Source: Lycorma delicatula (taxonomy: Eukaryota > Arthropoda > Insecta > Hemiptera > Fulgoridae). From it: DNA of 64,000 nt. The position numbers and the translations under genes are program-made. The DNA lies in the NCBI RefSeq assembly GCF_047948215.1, contig NC_134460.1:11861001-11925000 (forward strand), written 5' to 3'. Positions 1 to 12,124 of this stretch are shown here, piece by piece; the first letter of the stretch is position 1, and every line of letters begins with the position of its first letter. The notes beneath the pieces were generated by a model. The model did no database searches. It was given only the letters and a program-made list of their open reading frames with translations, and was not told the origin of the DNA.

Positions 1-1496
1 GATGTTACAACAGTCCTAAATCAAAAATTTCAACATACTACGGCTAATCGTTTTTTAGTTATGCGAGATGCGTACATAATACATATGTACGTACAGAAGT
101 AGTCATGCATCAAAAATCTTAACTAGAATTTTATACAGAAGAATTGAGAGGAGAGTGGAAGAAGTGTTAGGAGAAGACCAATTTGGTTTCAGGAAAAGTA
201 TAGGGACAAGGGAAGCAATTTTAGGCCTCAGATTAATAGTAGAATGAAGATTAAAGAAAAACAAACCAACATACTTGGCGTTTATAGACCTAGAAAAGGC
301 TTTCGATAACGTAGACTGGAATAAAATGTTCAGCATTTTAAAAAAATTAGGGTTCAAATACAGAGATAGAAGAACAATTGCTAACATGTACAGGAACCAA
401 ACAGCAACAATAACAATTGAAGAACATAAGAAAGAAGCCCTAATAAGAAAGGGAGTCCGACAAGGATGTTCTCTATCTCCGTTACTTTTTAATCTTTACA
501 TGGAACTAGCAGTTAATGATGTTAAAGAACAATTTAGATTCGGAGTAACAGTACAAGGTGAAAAGATAAAGATGCTACGATTTGCTGATGATATAGTAAT
601 TCTAGCCGAGAGTAAAAAGGATTTAGAAGAAACAATGAACGGCATAGATGAAGTCCTACGCAAGAACTATCGCGTGAAAATAAACAAGAACAAAACAAAA
701 GTAATGAAATGTAGTAGAAATAACAAAGATGGACCGCTGAATGTGAAAATAGGAGGAGAAAAGATTATGGAGGTAGAAGAATTTTGTTATTTGGGAAGTA
801 AAATTACTAAAGATGGACGAAGCAGGAGCGATATAAAATGCCGAATAGCACAAGCTAAACGAGCCTTCAGTAAGAAATATAATTTGTTTACATCAAAAAT
901 TAATTTAAATGTCAGGAAAAGATTTTTGAAAGTGTATGTTTGGAGTGTCGCTTTATATGGAAGTGAAACTTGGACGATCGGAGTATCTGAGAAGAAAAGA
1001 TTAGAAGCTTTTGAAATGCGGTGCTATAGGAAAATGTTAAAAATCAGACGGGTGGATAAAGTGACAAATGAAGAGGTATTGCGGCAAATAGATGAAGAAA
1101 GAAGCATTTGGAAAAATATAGTTAAAAGAAGAGACAGACTTATAGGCCACATACTAAGGCATCCTGGAATAGTCGCTTTAATATTGGAAGGACAGGTAGA
1201 AGGGAAAAATTGTGTAGGCAGGCCACGTTTGGAGTATGTAAAACAAATTGTTGGGGATGTAGGATGTAGAGGGTATACTGAAATGAAACGACTAGCACTA
1301 GATAGGGAATCTTGGAGAGCTGCATCAAACCAGTCAAATGACTGAAGACAAAAAAAAAAAAACGTACAGAAGTCACGCCGAAACTACTCAAAATGGATTC
1401 AGAGATGGTCAAAATGGGTATTTCCGTTGAAATCTGAATACTGAAATTTCTGGCGATCACAATACTTTCTTTATTTCGTACAAGGAACTAAAAAAC
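1..1496 (+). repeat. Repeat A copy 1, split by an RTE-A insertion
   Basis: The two flanks of the first LINE copy (1-100 and 1374-1496) join into one continuous stretch that closely matches the right part of repeat A at 3770-3978 and 50990-51252. Shared landmarks are CGGCTAATCG, GCGAGATGCGTAC, CACGCCGAAAC, ATTTCCGTTGAAATCTG and the closing TACAAGGAA. The left part of the repeat lies outside the window. The LINE entered at ACGTACAGAAGT, which is duplicated on both sides. Confidence 0.85.
101..1361 (+). pseudogene. RTE-A non-LTR retrotransposon copy 1 (5'-truncated)
   Basis: The region encodes the C-terminal part of an RTE-type retrotransposon polyprotein, a reverse transcriptase that copies element RNA at a nicked target. 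Visible RT landmarks are FIDLEKAFDNVDW (motif A), RQGCSLSPLLFNLYME (motif B) and FADDIV (catalytic motif C, codons at 581-592). They are followed by the LYGSETWT and EEVLRQIDEERSIW segments typical of the RTE C-terminus. The frame is open from 248 to the TGA at 1343-1345, and a TGA at 245-247 (VE*RLKKN) breaks it upstream. The apparent start at 275 is a TTG inside the domain, not a real initiator. The element ends GAAGACA plus A12. A 12-bp target duplication, ACGTACAGAAGT, lies at 89-100 and 1362-1373. The endonuclease domain is missing, so this is a dead copy. Confidence 0.95.
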
Positions 1497-3186
1497 CTGT
1501 AAAGGATTACAAAACTTTCCGGCGTTGTGCCTCATATTAAACAAAATTTTAAAACTGAAATAATTCAATAAAATTATGTTGTAAAGAATAATTTATTTAA
1601 TTGTAAATATTATTCAACTTTTACGAATGTAAAAATCAAATTTAGTGCTATGAAATTATTTTTTAAATAAAATTAATAAAAAAATAAAATATTTTATAAT
1701 TAGCAATTTTGAAAAATATGTTTTCAACTCTTGAAAATTTGGGCCTCACGCATTAGGTGGCTTATTTTAATGATTTAAATATTCACTAAAACTGATTTTA
1801 AATAAATTAAAATCAAAATTTAAAAAAAAAATCATGTTTAAAATATTTTGGAGCTTCCCATTAGGGAAGGGGTATTAAGTTATTTTAGTGACTTTATTGT
1901 TTAACAGAATACATTTTGAGAGTTAAAAATTTGAAATTTCGATTTTTATTTTATTTTCGGGGCTCCCATACTCAAGAGGAAGCCTTCAGGTAAAATTAAT
2001 TTTTAATAATTCAGAATTTTTTTAAAAAATACTTAAGAGTAAAGGCTACCAAAAAATTAAGATTATTACTTTTTAAATCCAATTGGTAACTTGGGACATA
2101 AATTTTAATTTAAAATAAATTTCTTTCTTCTTATTGATTGGCCACCTTAGGACAACATAAATATATCTTAATCATTTTTTCTCTTTTGGCTTCCTTTCTT
2201 CCCAATATTTTTTTTCACTCTTTCTTCATATTTTCGCTTTCTCGCTTCCCTCAAGTGCCGCAGTAAAGATTTGAAATTTTATTTTTGCCAAAATATCCCC
2301 ATCCCTTTTTCCAGTTATTAAAAAAATTCAATACATTCTTTCTCCCCGAACGTAGTATATGTCTACCGAGTTTGAAGAAAATCGGTTGAAGGGATCCAGA
2401 GCTTTAAGGCCCGACATATATTCGTAATTATGTACGCACGTACAAATTAATTTTTTAGACTTGGGAGCATTGGGATAAAATTTTTTCACTAAATTATTTC
2501 CCACAGATTATTTTATAATTTATTTAAATCTACCTTATTTTTGTTAAAAAAAATGTCTCAACGGACAAAAAATTAAAAAAAAAAACAATATTTAAAATTG
2601 TTTTTACGGATCTATATATTCCCGTTACAACTATAACGGTTGTTGTAGAATACATCTTTATAGCTGGGAAAGTAATAAAGAACAAATAAAAGTTTTTTTT
2701 TTACTCTTTTACACAGAGTTTTAAAGACTTTCATTATTTTTTAGTTACATTTTTTTTATTTATTTAAAATAACGGATATCTACAAAAAAAGTCTACCCTT
2801 ATGAGGAAAAATAAGATTTTTCGTAAGCTATGGAGAGGCGAGAAACCTGTTTTGATAAAAATAATAAAAGTAATTCGAAATGACGTAAGACTGTGAATAC
2901 TGAACGTTACACATATTGTTTGGAATGTAGGAATATTTAGAAATCCTTAGTTTTTTCATTTTTTACGTAAAAATACTTTGCATATCTTAATGATATCTCG
3001 CTATTAATCATACGGTATTACAGTTCATTAAAACAATCGTGATCCGTTACAAAGCAGTGATGTCATCAACAATAATCATGAAAAATATATTCAAATGATT
3101 AATACATTTCATTTAAGAAATAATTTCTATTTGAGGAAATAAAAATATTTCTGACAAGTTCACCAGAGTGCATCTTGTCCAGTTAT
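1497..3186. other. AT-rich non-coding stretch
   Basis: No open frame with protein-like composition was found on either strand. The stretch from 2340 to 2450 (GTCTACCGAGTTTGAAGAAA and following) has the look of a degraded DNA-transposon or interspersed repeat, but I cannot assign it to a family. Confidence 0.5.
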
Positions 3187-3978
3187 AAAAAAATCTGATG
3201 TGGACACCACATGACTTCCTTGAACGCCTATTAAATTACATATAAACATTTTTTTCTGAACTTCATTTAAACTTAATTCATTTGAAAGTGAGATACGATC
3301 CTCCAATTCATTAATAAAGTGGACAGTTACACAATTGTATTGTGGTGGACCACATTTTTTTGTGATATCCGTATCACCAAATTTTGTTTGACGTCGCTCA
3401 AGGAGTTATGCGGTGTAAATGAGAACGTGTCGGATCCATAACCATGTAAAAATCGGTTCAAATTCGACTTCATATACATATATTTTTTTTAATTTAAATA
3501 TATTGATTTTTAATAATTATTAACCTCTGTAAAAATTTTTTAATAAAAATTAAAAGTACATAAAATTGTATTTTACTATTAACTTTTGATTTTTTTCATA
3601 TATATTTTTTTATTGTAATTTATTGTAATTTTTTTTTTTTACAATAGAGGTTAATAATTATTAATAAATCAATATAAATAAATTAAAAAAAGGGGATGAA
3701 GTCTGATTCGGATTGAATTTTGAGCTTTTTTGGACATATTTGGTCAAGTCGATTGCAATCAAAAGAGGAGGAACACTAGATTTTACAACTGTCCTAAATA
3801 CAAAATTTTACGCTTAATCGTTTTTGAGTTACGCGAGATACATACTTACGTACAGACGTCACGCCGAAACTAATGAAAATGGATTCAGAGATAGTCAAAA
3901 TGATATTTCCGTTGAAATCTGAATACCGAAATTTTTCGCGATCACAATACTTCCTTTACTTCGTACAAGGAAGTAAAA
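3187..3978 (+). repeat. Repeat A copy 2 (both ends present)
   Basis: This copy shows both termini of the family. The left end carries the perfect hairpin ATGTGGACACCACAT (3198-3212) followed by ACTTCCTTGAACG. The right end carries CGTACAAGGAAGT (3962-3974), the near inverse complement of that 13-mer. Inside are two long AT-rich arms in inverted orientation (about 3463-3530 and 3640-3710). Each starts beside a GACTTCAT motif and contains TTAATTTAAATATATTGATT-like sequence or its complement. There is no coding potential. It resembles a foldback or MITE-like non-autonomous element. Confidence 0.75.
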
Positions 3979-4776
3979 ATATATAAAGCATACGAGTCAA
4001 ATATGAACCTTCTCCTTTCTTTGTCGATTAAAAATTTAATATTCTACAGAACAAGGAACAAATTAAAATGTTTAAAAATCATACGAACAGTGAGATCCTT
4101 TACGAAGTATTGTGTGCGTAATGAAAGTAATTTAATGGTCATGTACTTGTTTCGATAATTGCTATCCAACATTAGGTATTTATTGCCTAATTACTTATAA
4201 AACTTAGTTATTACTCTTATCATTATCATATAGATTTTTTATATTAGATTTTAAAATTAAGCATTTCTAAGAAATAGTTTTTTTTTTTAATAAACTTATG
4301 AAAATTATTTGTGGATGTTAAAGACGTATGCAAACATATTTTATTCTAAATAATAATGTTCGTATTAAATGTTTTTAAAAATCAAACAAAATACCTTTTT
4401 TTAATACAGATTTTGAATTTTTTTGTAGAAATTTTAATTTATTAGATTTAGATTTATTATATTCTATATGTTGGGTTTTATCTGATATAGTTTGGGCTAT
4501 TTGTACCGTTGACAGATAAGATACAATGACACCCAAACAGATTCACATTAGATTCGCATTCAACAAACCACATAAATTTCAAGGTAGCTAAGTTTATTTG
4601 TTCAAAAATCCACAAAACAACCCAGGGAATAAGGGATTATAGATAAGGAAATGAAGTAAATATTCTAAAAAAATTGTAAAAAATATGTTACAAAGAATGC
4701 TTTTTATTATTACATAAAACAGTTCATTTATTTAGTCTTTTTAACAAACACTTTTTTCAATTAACAAGAAATTTAT
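3979..4776. other. AT-rich non-coding stretch
   Basis: I see no gene here. The segment 4697-4737 is the first copy of a 41-base exact direct repeat that recurs at 6753-6793. Confidence 0.5.
4697..4737 (+). repeat. 41-base direct repeat, left copy
   Basis: The 41 bases beginning AATGCTTTTTATTATTACAT and ending ATTTATTTAGTC recur without mismatch at 6753-6793 in the same orientation. The left copy lies just outside the RTE-A copy 2 insertion, about 40 bases beyond its 3' poly(A) end. The repeat is too long to be a target duplication. Confidence 0.8.
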
Positions 4777-4792
4777 CAAGTAAAATATGTAC

Positions 4793-5880
4793 TTTTTTTT
4801 TTTTTTGTCTTCAGTCATTTGACTGGTTTGATGCAGCTCTCCAAGATTCCCTATCTAGTGCTAGTCGTTTCATTTCAGTATACCCTCTACATCCTACATC
4901 CCTAACAATTTGCTTTACATATTCCAAACGTGGCCTGCCTACACAATTTTTCCCTTCCACCTGTCCTTCCAAAATTAAAGCGACTATTCCAGGATGCCTT
5001 AGTATGTGGCCTATAAGTCTGTCTCTTCTTTTAACTATATTTTTCCAAATGCTTCTTTCTTCATCTATTTGTCGCAATACCTCTTCATTTGTCACTTTAT
5101 CCACCCATCTGATTTTTAACATTCTCCTATAGCACCGCATTTCAAAAGCTTCTAACCTTTTCTTCTCAGATACTCCGATTGTCCAAGTTTCACTTCCATA
5201 TAAAGCGACACTCCAAACATATACTTTCAAAAATCTTTTCCTGACATTTAAATTAATTTTTGATGTAAACAACTTATATTTCTTACTGAAGGCTCGTTTA
5301 GCTTGTGCTATTCGGCATTTTATATCGCTCCTGCTTCGTCCATCTTTAGTAATTCTACTTCCCAAATAACAAAATTCTTCTACCTCCATAATCTTTTCTC
5401 CTCCTATTTTCACATTCAGTGGTCCATCTTTGTTATTTCTACTACATTTCATTACTTTTGTTTTGTTCTTGTTTATTTTCATGCGATAGTTCTTGCGTAG
5501 GACTTCATCTATGCCGTTCATTGTTTCTTCTAAATCCTTTTTATTCTCGGCTAGAATTATACTATATCATCAGCAAATCGTAGCATCTTTATCTTTTCAC
5601 CTTGTACTGTTACTCCGAATCTAAATTGTTCTTTAACATCATTAACTGCTAGTTCCATGTAAAGATTAAAAAGTAACGGAGATAGAGAACATCCTTGTCG
5701 GACTCCCTTTCTTATTATGGCTTCTTTCTTATGTTCTTCAATTGCTACTGTTGCTGTTTGGTTCCTGTACATGTTAGCAATTGTTCTTCTATCTCTGTAT
5801 TTGAACCCTAATTTTTTTTAAATGCTGAACATTTTATTCCAGTCTACGTTATCGAATGCCTTTTCTAGGTCTATAAACGC
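4793..5880 (-). pseudogene. RTE-A copy 2 (5'-truncated)
   Basis: Read on the minus strand, this copy starts inside RT motif A (AFIDLEKAFDNVDW) and ends with the family stop and a poly(A), seen as a T-run at 4793-4806. Two lesions are visible. A TAA at 5818-5820 replaces Leu in SILKKLG, and a 2-base insertion near 5560 (AATTATACTATATC) shifts the frame inside the FADDIV motif. Two partial frames remain (4811-5521 and 5557-5772). A 16-bp target duplication, CAAGTAAAATATGTAC, is at 4777-4792 and 5881-5896; its first base may belong to the element. It shares ATVAIEEH, KKYKLFTSK and QIVRDVGC with copy 7 and so belongs to the same subfamily. Confidence 0.95.
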
Positions 5881-5896
5881 CAAGTAAAATATGTAC

Positions 5897-8768
5897 ATAT
5901 CTATAATATAAAACACAAGAATATTTATATACACATATTTTACCAATAATTATACATACAAAAATAGATAAATAGGTAAATAAAAAAGAAATTAACAAGA
6001 AAAACTTTATACAAACAAAAAGAAAGAAAAAAATTGATTTCTCATAGGCAGGGTTTTATTGGTATTGCCTATAGGAACACTAAAATATTAAATAATATTT
6101 TGAAATAATATTTTTCAATACATATCTTTAAAAGATTAGAAAATAAAGGAGCTGATATTATTTATGAAAATATTTTTAACAGTTTGCAGTTAAGGTTTTT
6201 ATGTGTTCTGTGTTAAATTGTTTTTTTTTTTTTGGAATATTGTCAAAAATTGAGTAACTTACTTGTAACCAAAACTTGTCTTTTTACCTACGATAACTAA
6301 AAAATTAACTTTTATATATTTTCAAAGTTAAAATTTCCAATAAATCTAGATATAGAATCATTGTCATTTACAGGACTGAGTTCAATACATTTTTCAAGAA
6401 AAATTGTTTTTAGATTATTTTTTTTGTTTAAAATAACATTTAAAACTAAAACATTACATCTGCTGTCGCTAATATAAGAAGAGATTTGGATTCTTTTTAA
6501 ATATAATGAAAAATGAATAAAAGTACAGTGAAAATAATGATAATATTATGTTCCTTTTTACGTTTAATATTTCTTTAATAGGGATTTTAGGATATATCAT
6601 TTTAATTTCTAATGAAATTAAAGAACTGTTTTTATTGATTTATAACATTTATATTACTGTTTTTACAAATAAGTTCTAATGATGTTTTAAAAAGATAGAA
6701 AAGCATTGGTACTTGGTAAGTAGATGCATTTTCATAATTTACTAAAGATCAAATGCTTTTTATTATTACATAAAACAGTTCATTTATTTAGTCGTTTTTG
6801 ACGTGTGCATTAACAAAGTGGTAAATGAAATGTATGAAAAATCCATAATTACATGAAGTAGACCTTCCAGTAGTGTCCATTCAATAATAAAAAAATGATA
6901 ATAGGTTTTAACTTAAAAATTCTACTTTCAAAAAAATTTATTTAATTCATTCATTATTTTCATGAAATATTCTAGAAAATATCTAATGCAATGCCTTTCT
7001 CGTTTGCATGGAGGATTATTAACCAATTTTATTTTCTATAATTCTTTGACGAGTGAATTTATTATGGCTTCCTAATTTACAAAGATCTTAAAAAGAAATC
7101 TTTTATAAAAACTGGTAATATTTCAATTACGTATAGAATTTATAACTCGCAGTTAATAGAAACATTTCGTTTATATATGATGATTTTGTAATTAATAAAA
7201 CATCGTATATATATATATAAAGATCTTAATTGTATAGAGTTTGATATCCATTTAGTCGAAATCGGTTTTAAAAATTTTAGTACATTATGTTTTTTGGATA
7301 TAATCTAGTAAATATATGAGATAATAAAAAGGTTTTTTCTTCAGTATAATGAAGAAAAAACTTTTTCAATTATGAAGGGTATTCATTTTACTCACAGTGA
7401 GTCTGATTTTGGGGTTTAAAATTTATTTAAATAGGGCAGAGGACAAAGTATCGCATAACAGAGAGAGTCACCTGTACAGATTTTATCAATTTTAATTTTA
7501 ATCTTCATTTTTATTTAATCAATCTGAAATTAGCTTAATATTATGGTGTAAGGTAAATAAATAATCCTGCAATCGACAGAACCGCTTATTTACTATAGCC
7601 CTCAATATATACTGTGATTATGTTATATCAATTTCATAAAAGTTATAATAAAAGTGGACATAGGAGAGTACACTGGGGTACACCGGCTTTAATAAGGAAA
7701 ATTTAGGATATGCTGATTTTCACCAAATTTAAAATACTTGATGAATGACAAAATTTAAAAATAAGGAAATCGATGAATGGAAACTTTTATTTTACTTAAC
7801 GAAGAGTTCTTCGGGTCAAACGTGATAAAGACTGACATTCAGAACGGCTCTTTTATAATTTAGAGGCCTCTTCTGTTGCAAACGATATTGTATCGTTTGT
7901 GTTCGAGACCAAACGGTTTATAATCACTATTTAGTCTGATTGCTGTACGATTTGTTATCATTTAAATAATCAAATTAAAAGTCGAATTGATGGTGTGGGA
8001 TGTTATTAAATTTATTATGGCGGTTTTCAAAATTTATCATATTTTGGATTTTTTAAAACCGTAATGTTTTCTCTTGTCTTTCTTTCTACAAAATAATATC
8101 AAATAAAAAAATAATTTAACAAACGACTAATATAATCAACATTTCATCTTCAATTAAAGCATCTAATGATATGTTACTAATTGATGTTGTCGTTTGGGTC
8201 ACCGGCATTTGCGCCTTTGATTCTTATGTTTTATTCTCATATGACATCAAGAGATAACAATATTGATAGGAGCAAAGGACAAAAACGATTAAAAACAACA
8301 ATTAACGAGTAATTATTGTTATTTTTCCGAATGGCATTAAGAAATTTTAGTATGTATATCGATTTCGAACATGACAACAATAATAATTTTTTACATTAAA
8401 AAAAAATTTTATTGATAAAGATTTTTTTTTGTGTATATTGTGTATATTCTTTTACAATTTTTAATTAAAAATAATAATAGTACACGTAATATGTATTGAA
8501 CTACACCGCACTTTTAAATTTATCCTTGTATCTACCTGTTTTTCATAATAGTAAATTTACATCATGTCAATGCGTCAATGATTTTATAACTATTGATTTT
8601 CTTGACAGTTTTATATACATTACCCTCATAATATATTTTTTTTATTAAAAATATATACTTTAAAATAATATGGGTGAGACCTGAATGCATAAATAGCTTT
8701 GGTATCAGCAAGAAAATTAGTTTAAAATTTACGGTGGTAATTCAAAAACAATTTTTTATTTAACACGA
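5897..8768. other. AT-rich non-coding stretch
   Basis: No gene is supported. It contains the second 41-base direct repeat (6753-6793) and a short TA run near 7208-7220. The rest is low-complexity AT-rich sequence without protein-like frames. Confidence 0.5.
6753..6793 (+). repeat. 41-base direct repeat, right copy
   Basis: This is an exact match to 4697-4737. Similarity fades right after GTC on the 3' side (GTCGTTTTTGACG here against GTCTTTTTAACAA there). Confidence 0.8.
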
Positions 8769-8777
8769 GATAATAAT

Positions 8778-9619
8778 TTTTTTTTTTGTCTTCAGTCATT
8801 TGACTGGTTTGATGCAGCTCTCCAAGATTCCCTATCTAGTGCTAGTCGTTTCATTTCAGTATACCCTCTACATCCTACATCCCCAAAAATTTGTTTTACA
8901 TACTCCAAACGTGGCCAGCCTACACAATTTTTCCCTTCTACCTGTCCTTCCAATATTAAAGCGACTATTCCAGGATGCCTTAGTATGTGGCCTATAAGTC
9001 TGTCTCTTCTTTTAACTATATTTTTCCAAATGCTACTTTCTTCATCTATTTGCCGAAATACCTCTTCATTTGTCACTTTATCCACCCATCTGATTATTAA
9101 CATTCTCCTATAGCACCGCATTTCAAAAGCTTCTTATCTTCTCTTCTCAGATACTCCGATCGTCCAAGTTTCACTTCCATATAAAGCGACACTCCAAACA
9201 TACACTTTCAAAAATCTTTTCCTGACATTTAAATTCATTTTTGATGTAAACAAATTATATTTCTTACTGAAGGCTCGTTTAGCTTGTGCTATTCGGCATT
9301 TTATATCGCTCCTGCTTCGTCCATCTTTAGTAATTCTACTTCCCAAATAACAAAATTCTTCTACCTCCATAATCATTTCTCCTCCTATTTTCACATTCAG
9401 TGGTCCATCTTTGTTATTTCTACTACATTTCATTACTTTTGTTTTGTTCTTGTTTATTTTTACGCGATAGTTCTTGCGTAGGACTTCATCTATGCCGTTC
9501 ATTGTTTCTTCTAAATCCTTTTTACTCTCGGCTAGAATTACTATATCATCAGCAAATCGTAGCATCTTTATCTTTTCACCTTGTACTGTTACTCCGAATC
9601 TAAATTGTTCTTTAACATC
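8778..9619 (-). pseudogene. RTE-A copy 3 (strongly 5'-truncated)
   Basis: On the minus strand this copy begins just upstream of MLRFADDIVILAES, so motifs A and B are gone. It runs to the common TGA and poly(A). An in-frame TAA at 9134-9136 (EKRR*EAFEM) splits it into frames 9134-9565 and 8792-9121. A 10-bp target duplication, AGATAATAAT, is at 8768-8777 and 9620-9629. Variant residues such as QIFGDVGC and CVGWPRLEY are private to this copy, which suggests independent decay after insertion. Confidence 0.95.
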
Positions 9620-9629
9620 AGATAATAAT

Positions 9630-10077
9630 ATGTAATTACATTTTTTTGTAGAATAAATACTGGAGGAAAATGTAACTATTTTCCTCTTAATAGTTTAAAA
9701 ATTGGAAATTTAAAATAAAAATATGCATCAATTTATTTATTTTTAAATAAGTTTTTAATGAAAAACTATTCTATTTGAAATTCGTTCAATGTCATTTCAA
9801 GGTTAAAATGTTATTTCTTATATAAATAATAACTCTTATTTTTTTAGGGAGTTTGTAGTCTCCATAAAAAATAATCCGAAACATTTTTTTTTAATATATT
9901 ATTAATTCAAAAAGTATATATTTTAAGTAAAGAAAATGTTAGAAGTATTTTTAATTATTTCTTATAAAATTAAATATATTTATGCGTAATTCGTAATTTA
10001 AACGTAATTACTATATTAATATTAAATTAACAGACAAATTTCAACAGCTTATATTATTATTATTTATTTGTATTCAT
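9630..10077. other. AT-rich non-coding stretch
   Basis: I see no feature here apart from TTATTATTATTTATTTG immediately before the next LINE insertion. Confidence 0.5.
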
Positions 10078-10086
10078 ATCATGTTG

Positions 10087-11752
10087 GTACACCAATTCAA
10101 AGATGGTACACCAATATATAATACGAAAGGTAAAGTCGATAGATGGGTGGAATATATTGAAGAGTTATACGGAGGAAATGAATTAGAAAATGGTATTATA
10201 GAGGAAGAAGAGGAAGTTGAGGAGGATGAAATGGGAGAAACAATACTGAGATCTGAATTTAAGAGAGCATTAAAAGATTTAAATGGCAGAAAGGCTCCTG
10301 GAATAGACGGAATACCTGTAGAATTACTGCGCAGTGCAGGTGAGAAAGCGATTGATAGATTATACAAACTGGTGTGTAATATTAATGAAAATGGGGAATT
10401 TCCATCAGACTTCAAAAAAAGTGTTATAGTTATGATACCAAAGAAAGCAGGGGCAGATAAATGTGAAGAATACAGAACAATTAGTTTAACTACTCACGCA
10501 TCAAAAATCTTAACTAGAATTTTATACAGAAGAATTGAGAGGAGAGTGGAAGAAGTGTTAGGAGAAGACCAATTTGGTTTCAGGAAAAGTATAGGGACAA
10601 GGGAAGCAATTTTAGGCCTCAGATTAATAGCAGAAGGAAGATTAAAGAAAAACAAACCGACATACTTGGCGTTTATAGACATAGAAAAGGCTTTCGATAA
10701 CGTAGATTGGAATAAAATGTTCAGCGTTTTAAAAAAATTAGGGTTCAAATACAGAGATAGAAGAACAATTGCTAACATGTACAGGAACCAAACAGCAACA
10801 ATAACAATTGAAGAACATAAGAAAGAAGCCCTAATAAGAAAGGGAGTCCGACAAGGATGTTCCCTATCTCCGTTACTTTTTAATCTTTACATGGAACTAG
10901 CGGTTAATGATGTTAAAGAACAATTTAGGTTCGGAGTAACAGTACAAGGTGAAAAGATAAAGATGCTACGATTTGCCGATGATATAGTAATTCTAGCCGA
11001 GAGTAAAAAGGATTTAGAAGAAACAATGAACGGCATAGATGAAGTCCTACGCAAAAACTATCGCATGAAAATAAACAAGAACAAAACGAAAGTAATGAAA
11101 TGTAGTAGAAATAAAAAGATGGACCGCTGAATGTGAAAATAGGAGGAGAAAAGATTATGGAGGTAGAAGAATTTTGTTATTTGGGAAGTAAAATTACTAA
11201 AGATGGACGAAGCAGGAGCGATATAAAATGCCGAATAGCACAAGCTAAACGAGCCTTCAGTAAGAAATATAATTTGTTTACATCAAAAATTAATTTAAAT
11301 GTCAGGAAAAGATTTTTAAAGTGTATGTTTGGAGTGTCGCTTTATATGGAAGTGAAACTTGGACGATCGGAGTATCTGAGAAGAAAAGATTAGAAGCTTT
11401 TGAAATGCGGTGCTATAGAAGAATGTTAAAAATCAGACGGGTGGATAAAGTGACAAATGAAGAGGTATTGGGGCAAATAGATGAAGAAAGAAGCATTTGG
11501 AAAAATATAGTTAAAAGAAGAGACAGACTTATAGGCCACATACTAAGGCATCCTGGAATAGTCGCTTTAATATTGGAAGGACAGGTAGAAGGGAAAAATT
11601 GTGTAGGCAGGCCACGTTTGGAGTATGTAAAACAAATTGTTGGGGATGTAGGATGTAGAGGGTATACTGAAATGAAACGACTAGCACTAGATAGGGAATC
11701 TTGGAGAGCTGCATCAAACCAGTCAAATGACTGAAGACAAAAAAAAAAAAAA
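10087..11752 (+). pseudogene. RTE-A copy 4, the longest copy
   Basis: This copy reaches furthest 5' in the family. It starts at KDGTPIYNTKGKVDRWVEYI, which lies between the lost endonuclease domain and the RT fingers. It then shows an acidic EEEEEVEEDEMGE stretch, LNGRKAPGIDGIPVELL (RT motif 1 region), FGFRKSIGTREAI, FIDIEKAFDNVDW, RQGCSLSPLLF and FADDIV. Two single-base deletions shift the frame: near 11113 (AAATAAAAAGATGG instead of AAATAACAAAGATGG) and near 11318 (GATTTTTAAAGTG instead of GATTTTTGAAAGTG). This leaves frames 10081-11130, 11133-11393 and 11321-11734. The ATG at 10081 lies in the target duplication (ATCATGTTG, 10078-10086 and 11753-11761), so it is not an element start. Confidence 0.95.
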
Positions 11753-11761
11753 ATCATGTTG

Positions 11762-12124
11762 AGTACCCTTTACCACTTAATTTAATAAATAATGTCTTGA
11801 AACTTAGTTCAATATCTTTCAAATCTTTGTCAGAGTTAAAAATACTTAGGATATTTTTTTTGTTTCCCTAAAATATGATTTCTCTGAAAAGAATCTAACA
11901 CCTTGAAAAAAATGAAGGTATGACCTTGAAAACTTTCACCAAATCGAGATTTTTTATAGCCGTTTTCTTATTGTTCGGAACAAAATTTATTTAAACAAAT
12001 TATTTTTCTCTTAAAAATAAAAAAAAGTATTTACATATTTAATTAAAAAATCAAATATCTATAATATATTGAATATTTTTTGTCATGCTTATAAGAAATT
12101 AACTAAATGAGTCGGTTGTGAGGT
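11762..12124. other. AT-rich non-coding stretch
   Basis: No gene or recognisable repeat was seen between the LINE copy and the RTE-B remnant. Confidence 0.45.

Noticed and set aside
656..853. 65-codon frame repeated antisense in most RTE-A copies
   Set aside because: It is the antisense shadow of the RT coding sequence. Its conservation follows from the family's nucleotide identity, not from selection on that frame.
3198..3212. Terminal hairpin of repeat A as a Helitron 3' end
   Set aside because: No CTRR follows the hairpin and no 5' TC end could be defined; the inverse-complement 13-mers at both ends fit a TIR-like or foldback element better.
8800..8997. Apparent small conserved ORF (MTGLMQLSKIPYL...) at RTE-A 3' ends
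   Set aside because: Antisense shadow of the RTE-A C-terminal coding region; present only where the element is.
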